Assembly (NCBI GenBank): GCA_947041065.1
Contig: CAMRCV010000016.1
Coordinates: 1-8,177, forward strand
Direction of reading: 5' to 3'
DNA: 8,177 nucleotides
Source of the DNA: an uncultured Mycoplasma sp.
Lineage (GTDB): Bacteria > Bacillota_I > Bacilli_A > Mycoplasmatales > Metamycoplasmataceae
Under the pieces are notes generated by a model. It worked only from the letters and a program-made list of their open reading frames with translations. It was not told the origin of the DNA and searched no databases. The position numbers and the translations under genes were made by a program. Shown piece after piece: positions 1 through 6,968 of the stretch (position 1 is the first letter of the stretch; every line of letters begins with the position of its first letter).

Positions 1-3000
1 CAATCTTAACAGATAAACAAACTGCTGAAAGATCTGTCATTCAAAATGTTGATATTTTAAATGATCAAAACATCAACAATATTAAAAGCATGTTAGAAAC
101 AAAACCGATGACTAGAGAAATATTGGAAAAAATTTCTTTGAAATTACCACAAGGCTCTGAACCGAAACACTTTTCTTTTACAGACATAGATACTGTAAAT
201 CCCTTTAAAATAACTTTTATAATTAACTATAAAGGAGTACCAAAATCAACTACTGATTCTTTAACAGCAAAACCAACAGACAAAGAAACTGTTGAATCAA
301 TTTTTGTTGTTAATCAAGATATTCTTAAAGATAAAAATATTAATTATATTAAAGGTTTATTAGAAACTCGTGTAATGACTCAAAAAATCTTAGATCAACT
401 TTCTATTTCATTACCTGAAGGTGGAGATGTTAGCAAAGTTACTTTTACAAACATTGACTTATCAGATTTATATGCTATTAGCTTTAGAATTAATTACAAC
501 AAAGTATCAAAAGATGTTTTAGATTTCTTAAGTGCTACACCAACAGATTTAGAAGTCGCTTTAGCAGCAACACTAACTAACCAAGACATCCTTAAGGCTG
601 AAACTGTTAATTTTATTAAAACAGTTCTTGAATCTCCAACAATGACTCAAGAAATTTTAAGTCAATTATCAATTAATGCGCCTAAAGGTTCGCTTCCTGA
701 ATTATTTTCATTTACTGACATAGATATTAGTAATCCTTTTAAAATATTATTTAAAATTAATTACAACGGAGTTGCAAAAGATACTGTTGAATTTCTAAAC
801 GCAACACCAACTGATGCGGAAATATCTAGAACAATCTTAATTACAAATAATGAAATTATGAACAATAAGAAAGTTATTGAAATTAGAGATATTTTAGAAA
901 CAAGAGTAATAACTAAAGAAATCCTTGATAGTCTTTCAATCACTCTTGCTGAAGGTGTTGATCCATCTCTTGTAACTTTTTCAGATATCAATATTGACAA
1001 TCCTTTAAGAGTTACTTTTACAATTAACTACAATAGAGTGCCAAAATCTGCTCCTGACTTTTTATTCGCTCAAGCTAGTGACGCTGAAATAGTTGACGCA
1101 ATAACAATTACTAATGTGGATGCCTTAAAAGACTTTACTGGTATTAAGATTAGAAACTTATTAGAAACTAGTCCAATGACTATGGAAATCTTAGATCAAT
1201 TAACTATCAAGTTTCCTTTAGGAGCTGATGTAACTAAACTTTCATTTACAAAAATAAGTATAACCAATCTTTTCAAAGTTACTTTTACAATCAGTTACAA
1301 CTCTGTTGTTAAAAAAGAGTTTGACTTTTTAAATACAACACCAACAAATTTAGAGGTTGCTAATAAAATTACTGTTAGCAATACAAATATTTTAAAAAGT
1401 CATGATGCTCTTTTTATTAAAGGTTTATTAGAAGTTAGTCCAATGACTTTAGCAAACTTGCAAAAACTTTCAATAATTTTTCCTGAAGGAGCAGATATTG
1501 CGAAGATTACATTTACCGATATCAATATTACTAACCCATTAAGAGTTACTTTTAAAATTAATTACAGTGGAGTAGCAAAATCATCAAACAACTTCTTAAA
1601 CGCAACTCCTGATGACCAAGAAGTTGTTAACTCTATAATTTTAACAAACCCTGATGCTGTATCAAATTTAGGTGTTGACAAGATTAGAGATTTATTAGAA
1701 ACTAAACCAATGACTCAAGCTGTACTAACTAAACTTTCAATTGAAGTTCCTGCAGGGACAGAAATTTTTAGAGTTTCATTTCAAAATATTGTTATTACCA
1801 ATTTATTTAGAGTAAGTTTTACCATTACTTATAATGGAGTAGCTAAAGCAACAGGTGATATTTTAAATTCAACACCACTAAATCAAGACATTGCCAATTC
1901 TTCACTTGTACTTGATAAAAACATTTTAATGAACAAAGATGTTTCTTTCATTAAACGTCTTTTAGATACAAAACCAATGACTATAGAAATCTTAACTCAA
2001 TTATCTATCACTATTCCAGATGGTTCAGCAGCTGATAAAATTTCATTTACAAAAATTAATATTAAAAACCCTTTAAGAATTACTTTTACAATTAATTATA
2101 ATGGTGTTCCGAAAGAAACTTCTGACTTCTTGTTGGCTCAAGCTACTGACTTAGAAGTTGTAAGTATTATTAGTGTAAAAAATAAAGATATTTTGAGATT
2201 AGAAAATGGCGCATTTGTTAAAAAATTATTAGATACAGCTCCAACAACAATGGAAATTCTTAATCAACTTTCAATTGAAATTCCTGAAGGAGCAGACCTT
2301 TCTAAAATTTCGTTTACTGATGTTAATATTGACGATACATTAAAAGTTACTTTTACAATTAACTACAACGAAGTTCCTAAACCAACTAAAGATTTATTAA
2401 ATGTTACTCCTACACAAGATATTGCTAATGTAATTATTATTGAAGACGTTAATATTCTAAAAAATGAAACTGTAGATTACATTAAAGGATTGTTAGAAAC
2501 TAATCCAATGACAAAAGAAATTCTTAATGAACTTTCGATCACATTACCAAAAGGTGTTGGTCCCGAAAGAATTACTTTTACCAACATCGATACTACAGAT
2601 TTATTTAAAATTACCTTTAACATGAACTACAATGGTGTTGCTAGTGAAAAAGATACATTCTTCAACACAACTCCTTTAGATAAAGATATTGCTAATGCAA
2701 TTATCATCCAAAATTTTGATATTTTCAAAGATCAAGAACTTCTGTTTGTTCAAACGTTATTAGAAACAAATCCAATGACTATGGAAATCTTAACTCAACT
2801 TTCTATTACAATCCCTGCTGGTATTGATGTTGCTAAAATAACATTTACTGATATTGATATTACAAACCCAGCAATGATAACTTTTAAAATTAACTACAAC
2901 GGTGTTTCTGGAGACAAAGCGTTTTCATTCAATATTAAAGCTCCTTATTCAAATACAATATTAATTGTTTCAACAGTTGTTCCTATCGGTATCTTACTTA

Positions 3001-3548
3001 TAGTAGCCGCTTTGGCAACAGCATTTATTATTAGAAAAAGAAATGGTGGAAGCTTTGACTTTAGTAAAAAGCCTGAAACTGAAATCCCTCAAAACGAAGT
3101 TAAAAAACCTGTAAAACCTGTTGAAAATAAAAACAAATACCAAGAATATACAAATGAAATTTTTAGCAACCCAGCAAATTCATTATCAAATAATAATGGC
3201 GGAGAAAATTTTGGATTTAACAATCAAAATCAAGGTCAAGTATTATTTCCAAACCAATCTTTAAATAATGAAAAATACTCAAATGATCAATTTGACCAAA
3301 ACGGACAATATCAAGATCAAGGTCAATATGACCAAAACGGATATTATGACCAAAACGGTCAATGAGTCCAAAATGATGATAAATGATCTGACAATAAATG
3401 ATACGGAGACCAATCAGAAACTGGTCAATGAGATAATGGTCAATGATTTGATAATGAAAATTATGATGAAAACGGACAATATATCGGCAATCCACAAGAT
3501 TCTCCAGATGAAGAATGAGATGATATGATTGATATGATCGAAAAATAA
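1..3548 (+). CDS. Giant repeat-containing surface protein, C-terminal part (5' end outside window)
   Basis: The frame is open from the left edge, so start codon, signal sequence and any lipobox are not visible. It must be read with TGA as Trp: the first TGA (3363-3365) is followed by 60 more in-frame codons of the same low-complexity composition, ending at TAA 3546-3548. About 1181 residues are visible. Residues 1-29 are the end of a module. Residues 30 to about 980 are ten full and one shortened copy of an 89-residue module with motifs like LLETxPMTxEIL, ITFTDIDITNP and TFxINYNGVxK. Residues 985-1010 are a hydrophobic helix followed by RKR. Residues 1011-1181 are a hydrophilic tail. By the positive-inside rule the repeats are outside and the tail is cytoplasmic. 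Function is unknown; a surface adhesin, antigen or motility-related protein is plausible. The modules resemble in style the roughly 90-100 residue domains expanded in mycoplasma and ureaplasma surface proteins (possibly the Lipoprotein_17 type) and M. mobile Mvsp proteins, but this is recall, not a search result. The next gene is galU, 45 bp downstream. Confidence 0.85.
90..2939 (+). repeat. Tandem 267-bp (89-residue) coding repeats, ten full plus one partial
   Basis: The LLET-like start of each module falls at 90, 357, 624, 891, 1158, 1425, 1692, 1959, 2226, 2490 and 2757. Nine of ten intervals are exactly 267 bp. The interval from 2226 is 264 bp, owing to one residue missing near the TPTQDIAN segment (about 2410). 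The last copy stops after about 61 residues, just before the membrane helix. The end of another module lies before position 90, so the array continues to the left. Copies are clearly related at protein level but well diverged in DNA, so this is an old array rather than a fresh expansion. The strand-rich ITFTDI and TFxINYNG blocks suggest a mostly beta-stranded domain, which is an inference. Confidence 0.93.
2955..3032 (+). other. Single transmembrane helix of the repeat protein
   Basis: About 26 consecutive residues are almost wholly Ile, Leu, Val, Ala, Thr, Ser and Gly with one Pro (TILIVSTVVPIGILL opens it), followed immediately by the basic stop-transfer residues RKR. The preceding sequence is the shortened last repeat and the following sequence is highly charged or polar. 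This fits a type I-like arrangement with the repeats outside and the C-terminus inside the cell. Confidence 0.88.
3285..3485 (+). repeat. Low-complexity tail repeats encoding NGQ(Y/W) motifs
   Basis: The stretch encodes repeated short motifs: QNGQY, DQGQY, QNGYY, QNGQW, ETGQW, DNGQW and ENGQY. The 11-mer GACCAAAACGG occurs three times (3294-3304, 3330-3340, 3348-3358). Five of the six Trp codons of the visible protein lie here, at 3363, 3384, 3399, 3429 and 3444, and the sixth is at 3516; all are TGA. The composition (Gly plus aromatic, Gln/Asn, Asp) recalls the aromatic- and glycine-rich boxes and acidic tails of mycoplasma cytoskeletal or terminal-organelle proteins, but it is not a recognised EAGR box. 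Confidence 0.8.
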
Positions 3549-3572
3549 TTTAATACAAAATAGCAAGGTAAA

Positions 3573-3588
3573 TATAATATAATATAAA
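3573..3588 (+). promoter_or_regulatory. Putative promoter of galU-plsY: overlapping TATAAT boxes
   Basis: In the 45-bp gap after the surface-protein stop, TATAAT occurs at 3573-3578 and again at 3578-3583, followed by TATAAA at 3583-3588. The galU ATG is at 3594. Starting transcription 6-7 bp after either TATAAT would give an mRNA with a leader of only a few nucleotides. No convincing -35 hexamer is seen, which is common in mycoplasmas, and there is no Shine-Dalgarno at a usable distance. AT-rich DNA gives chance matches, so this is moderate evidence. Confidence 0.5.
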
Positions 3589-3593
3589 AACTT

Positions 3594-4496
3594 ATGAGTA
3601 AATCTAAAAACAAAATTAAAAAATTAATTATTCCTGCCGCAGGTTGAGGTACACGTTTTTTACCTATGACCAAAATTATTCCAAAAGAATTATTACCAAT
3701 CCTAAATAGGCCATCTATCGATCTTTTGGTTGATGAAGCTATCGAATCTGGTATTGAAGAAATTATCTTGGTTATTTCAACTAGAAAACAAGAAATTATG
3801 GAATATTTTGAACCAAACATTCCACTAGAAAAAGAATTGCAATCAAAAAATAAACATGAATTATTAAAAAACATTAGAGAAACTAATAGAGAAGCCGTTA
3901 TTAGAGTTGTTTATCAATATGAACAACTTGGTTTGGGTCATGCCATTTTAGTTGGTGCTAAGTTTTTTAATGACGAACCTTTTGCAGTTATTCTTGGCGA
4001 TGATTTAATTCAATCAGACATTCCAGCTATTAAGCAGTTAATGGATAAGTATGAAGAATGTGAATCTTCAATTCTTGGTGTTCAAAGTGTAGCTCAGGAA
4101 GATTTAAATAAATATGGAATCGTTATTCCTAAACATGGTTCAGAAAAAAATGATAACTTTTTTGAAATTGAAGGTGCTGTAGAAAAACCTCAAATTAAAG
4201 ATGCACCTTCGAACAAAGCTGTTTTGGGAAGATATGTTTTTAATTACTCAATTGTTAAACACTTAGAAGACGGATTAAAAAACAGAGACACAGGTAAAGA
4301 GTTTGATTTAATAGATGCTTTTGAAAATTACATGAAAGAAGAAAAAATCTATGCTTATGAATTTGAAGGTTTAAGATTTGACTTAGGTTCAATTAAAGGT
4401 TTTGCATTAGCAACAATTCATTACGCACTTAAAAACAAAGAAATTAAAGATGATATTGCTAAAAACATCAAAGAAATTGCAAGGAATTTAAAATAA
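3594..4496 (+). CDS. galU: UTP--glucose-1-phosphate uridylyltransferase (GalU)
   Basis: The 300-residue cytoplasmic enzyme makes UDP-glucose and pyrophosphate from UTP and glucose-1-phosphate. Its N-terminal nucleotide-binding signature IIPAAGWGTRFLP, continuing into TKIIPKELLPI, covers about residues 12-37. Other family motifs are QLGLGHA (111-117), the metal-binding GDD (135-137), VEKP followed by APSN and LGRY (196-214), TGKEFDLIDAF (233-243) and FDLGS (262-266). The ATG at 3594 is chosen because a later ATG at 3666 would cut off the nucleotide-binding loop; residue 18 of that loop is Trp encoded by TGA (3645-3647), where other GalU proteins usually have Leu. Length fits the family. It is the first gene of a tight pair with plsY (3 bp apart). 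In mycoplasmas UDP-glucose feeds glycoglycerolipid and surface polysaccharide synthesis, which fits the lipid-enzyme neighbour. Confidence 0.95.
4481..4485 (+). promoter_or_regulatory. Weak ribosome binding site for plsY
   Basis: AAGGA lies inside the last galU codons, 14 bp before the plsY ATG at 4500. The spacing is longer than ideal. Because galU stops at 4496, ribosomes finishing galU could also restart on plsY, so coupling may matter more than this site. Confidence 0.35.
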
Positions 4497-4499
4497 ATT

Positions 4500-5198
4500 A
4501 TGGATATTACTAATGCTGTACTTTCCAACATTATTTGAGCACTTATAGGATATTTAATCGGTTCAATTAACTTTTCCATTTTATTAACTTTAAATAGCAA
4601 AAAAAGACAAAGCATCATTTCAGTTGGATCAGGTAATCCAGGAGCAACTAATGCTTTGAGAAACTATGGTTGAAAATTTGGATTACTCATTTTTTTATTA
4701 GATGTTTCTAAATCATTTTGATTTACTTTTATTGGTATCGTTTTATTGAAGTATGTTGATTTCTTTAATAACTTGTATGTTCAAGCAATTTCTATCTCTG
4801 TAATTATTGGTCATATCTTTCCAATATTCTTTAAGTTTAAAGGTGGTAAGGGAGCAGCAACAAACTTGGGTGTCATTTGTTCAATATCTATTTTATTAGC
4901 TTTTATTGGTATGGTAATATTTTTAATTACTTTCTTTACTACTAAATACGTTTCTTTAGCTTCGATGACAACACCATTCTTAATTGCTCCATTTACTTTT
5001 ATTCCACAATTTAATGGTTGATATGATTCCTACTTGCACGGCACTCCGTTAGATGGAGAATCACCTTTATATTGATTATCCTTCTTAGCGCTTGCTGTTG
5101 CAGGTATTATTACTCTTTTAACGCATATTCCTAACATTAAAAAACTAATTAATGGCACAGAAACTAAAACGTTCTTAAAAAAAACTACAAATAAATAA
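4500..5198 (+). CDS. plsY: Acyl-phosphate:glycerol-3-phosphate acyltransferase (PlsY)
   Basis: The integral membrane enzyme transfers an acyl chain from acyl-phosphate to glycerol-3-phosphate, giving lysophosphatidate, the first committed step of phospholipid synthesis in bacteria lacking PlsB. All three family motifs are present: SGNPGATN then ALR (residues 44-54), GHIFP with FKGGKGAATN (104-108 and 113-122), and NIKKLINGTE near the C-terminus (212-221). Several hydrophobic segments between them match the multi-pass fold. The ATG at 4500 begins a standard N-terminal helix with GYLIGSINFS; starting later would lose motif 1. At 232 residues it is longer than common PlsY proteins of about 200, partly from a polar loop around residues 172-192 with two TGA-coded Trp. 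It starts 3 bp after galU, so the two are very likely cotranscribed, and it converges with mtnN, whose stop lies 3 bp beyond. Confidence 0.96.
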
Positions 5199-5215
5199 TA
5201 ATTAACTTTTATTAT
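5195..5215. terminator. Weak AT-only hairpin between convergent gene ends
   Basis: ATAATAA at 5195-5201 pairs perfectly with TTATTAT at 5209-5215 around a 7-nt loop, overlapping the stop codons of both plsY and mtnN. The stem has no GC pairs, so it would be weak. On the minus strand a T-run follows about ten bases later. It is the only candidate transcription stop at this junction and may well be chance. Confidence 0.2.
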
Positions 5216-5861
5216 GTGCTTGAATTTCTTCAAATAGAGAAATTAATTTCATGAATGACTTTTTAGAAGAGGTAGCAATATTTTTATTGATATCTTGCAT
5301 TTCTGTTTCTGTAACATTAATAATATCACTCACTCCCTTAACAACAAAAAAAGGAGTTTTATTTTTTAAACATACTTGAGCAATAGCACTTGATTCCATA
5401 TCAAATAAATCAACATCCAAACTTTCCTTGATGTTATTTAAGTGATCTATCTTATGAATGAAACTACTTCCACTAGCGATATTAATATTACTAGTTTCTT
5501 TAAATGAGTTTGTATAAAACTCTTGTTCTCCTGGAGTTTGACCTCTTGGATATCAAGGAGTTTCAACATCATGAAAATAAAACTTATCAGGAAGAACAAC
5601 ATCAAATAAACTTAATTTATCTGTTGCTCCAACTGCTCCGTAATTTAAAACTTTTTCTACTTGGTAAATATCAATTAATTTTTGAGTCATCATTGCAGCA
5701 TTGACAATCCCAATACCTGATTCAACAGTAATAATTTCAACATCATTTCATTGATAGTGAAAAAAGGTTGTTGTTCCTGATTTTGTTTCCTTTAAAAATT
5801 GTAATGGCGAATCATGAATCTCATTAGGATCTGCAATTATTAAACCTCAAGTTTGCTTCAT
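5202..5861 (-). CDS. mtnN: 5'-methylthioadenosine/S-adenosylhomocysteine nucleosidase
   Basis: The 219-residue cytoplasmic enzyme removes adenine from MTA and S-adenosylhomocysteine, clearing SAM by-products and releasing adenine for salvage. Family features in order: an N-terminal strand with LIIADPNEI (Glu14 probably equals the proton-relay Glu12 of the E. coli enzyme), ESGIGIVNAA, NYGAVGATDKL (where relatives have NTGSAGG), FHDVETPWYPRGQTPG, the substrate-binding FDMESSAIAQVC (Glu156) and the catalytic SDI (Asp179). Length is slightly below the usual roughly 230. TGA-coded Trp at residue 5 and elsewhere keep the frame open. The ATG at 5861 is chosen because it begins the expected first strand and an AGGAG lies 11 bp upstream. 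Its start overlaps the end of nadD-yqeK by 22 bp, so it is the last gene of that operon. An alternative reading as another phosphorylase-superfamily nucleosidase is possible but less likely. Confidence 0.92.
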
Positions 5862-6925
5862 TTGTTGTAAATCTCCTCTTGAGCAGATGATAGTGGTGCA
5901 CCTTTGGCTTCAATAAATTCTTTAGTTTTCTTAACTGTTAGGGCAAAAGCTGAATCAAAATCTTCGAAACACATTTTTCTAACTTCTTGAATTCCTTCTC
6001 ATTTTCTTCCTGAACATAATTTATCAGCCATAAAAACAACTTTGTCCATTTGGGTTAATTCCAAAGATAGCGTTGTATGTTTAGCGATTGCATCGGTCAT
6101 TTCATTATCTCTAATAACAAAAAATTTACGAAGTCATATTGAACCAGTTGCTTGATGTAACTCATGATTTTCAAGCTTAGATTCATCTACTAGAAAATGG
6201 GTCAAAAAAGCACGTTGTTTATCAACATCTCACTCTTTTGTTATATCGTGCAATAAACAAGCGTAGTAAGCCTTTTTTGAGTCTAATTTTAAGTATTTGG
6301 AAAGTTCCACACCAAACTTTGCTGCATATAAAGAGTGTTTGTACCTTTCAACACTTAAAGTGTTTTTGACAATATCATCAAAATACAATTTATGAGCACC
6401 AATATAATGTTTTACTTTTGATTCAACATCTTTATAACTTCCTGCTAAAAAACCTGAACTTGATTCTTCTGTTATTACATTATCTATTAACATGCAATCA
6501 TATTTTTTCAAATTAATTTTTGAAAAAGAGTCACTTCTTTTTAAAACAACTATTTTTGCCATTTGTGTAATTTCATCTATTTTTGATCATTTATTTAATT
6601 TGCTTAAGTTATCAGAACCAATAATTAAAAATAGTTCATCATCCTTATATTTGTTTTTAAAATATTTAATTGTGTCAATTGTATAACTAACACCTTTTCT
6701 ATTAATTTCAAATGCTGATACTTCCATCTTGTTTTCCAAAACTAATTCGATCATGTTCATTCTGTCTTGACCAGAAGCTAATTCAATATTTTTTTTGAAT
6801 GGCCCTTTATAAGAAGGAACAAAAATTAATTTTTCCAAACCTAAAAAATCGATAACATGTTTCGCTATTTTAATGTGCCCTTTGTGAATTGGGTTAAAAG
6901 CTCCCCCGTATATACCTATTTTCAT
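5840..6925 (-). CDS. nadD: Fused nicotinate-nucleotide adenylyltransferase / YqeK-like HD hydrolase
   Basis: A 361-residue two-domain protein. Residues 1 to about 182 are NadD, which joins nicotinate mononucleotide and ATP to make deamido-NAD: GIYGGAFNPIHKGH (4-17, with the HxGH nucleotidyltransferase motif) and PSYKGPFKK follow family norms, and the domain ends in YIGAHKLY. Residues about 183-361 are YqeK, an HD-domain metal-dependent hydrolase whose homologues cut diadenosine tetraphosphate: His197 in YKHSL, LLHD (His226, Asp227), HTT and MADK. The frame is continuous only with TGA as Trp, including one at 6587-6589 shortly before the domain boundary. Separate NadD and YqeK are neighbours in Bacillus; their fusion is known in mycoplasmas. 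ATG 6925 gives the usual NadD N-terminus MKIG; an in-frame ATG at 6940 would add five residues. Oddity: the usual SSTxxR near the end of NadD reads SSSGFL, lacking the arginine. It lies between dinB (43 bp upstream) and mtnN, which it overlaps by 22 bp. Confidence 0.93.
5871..5879 (-). promoter_or_regulatory. Shine-Dalgarno of mtnN inside nadD-yqeK
   Basis: Read on the minus strand this is AGAGGAGAT, with AGGAG ending 11 bp before the mtnN ATG. It is embedded in the last codons of nadD-yqeK. It is the clearest ribosome binding site in the window and supports the ATG at 5861 as the start. Confidence 0.6.
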
Positions 6926-6935
6926 ATTAAGTATA

Positions 6936-6941
6936 ATCATA
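6936..6941 (-). promoter_or_regulatory. Possible -10 box for nadD-yqeK-mtnN
   Basis: On the minus strand TATGAT lies in the 43-bp gap after dinB, with TATACT right behind it (6930-6935). Initiation 6-7 bp downstream of TATGAT would start the mRNA a few bases before the ATG at 6925, and the ATG at 6940 would then be outside the transcript. No -35 or Shine-Dalgarno is visible. AT-rich chance matches are common. Confidence 0.3.
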
Positions 6942-6968
6942 ATTTAAAAAGCTCGTTTGTGATTGATT

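Noticed and set aside
761..1000. Minus-strand open frame within the repeat region
   Set aside because: It has no recognisable motif and lies fully opposite a well-supported coding frame, so it is a chance shadow.
90..2939. CRISPR array or non-coding satellite
   Set aside because: The period is 267 bp, an exact codon multiple, copies are conserved as protein rather than DNA, and the frame is open throughout.
3363..3365. Apparent end of the surface protein at this TGA, with a separate small gene starting nearby
   Set aside because: TGA encodes Trp here, as shown by GalU, PlsY and NadD. The sequence after it keeps the same frame and motif composition to TAA 3546-3548; the alternative frames are shadows of the low-complexity tail.
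3033..3548. A classical EAGR box
   Set aside because: Aromatic and Gly residues are enriched, but I could not match the spacing and composition of the known EAGR box with confidence.
3549..3593. Rho-independent terminator after the surface-protein gene
   Set aside because: No inverted repeat with a T-run is present in the 45-bp gap; the space is occupied by the candidate -10 boxes, so read-through is possible.
3666..4496. galU starting at the ATG at 3666
   Set aside because: That start would remove the AAGWGTRFLP nucleotide-binding loop. The in-frame ATG at 3594 restores it once TGA is read as Trp.
4746..5021. A short independent gene within plsY
   Set aside because: It is only the part of plsY between two TGA codons. 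The three PlsY motifs lie across the full 4500-5198 frame.
6230..6940. Two separate or frameshifted genes for NadD and the HD domain
   Set aside because: Both parts are in the same frame, divided only by a TGA (6587-6589) that reads as Trp, so this is one continuous fusion protein.
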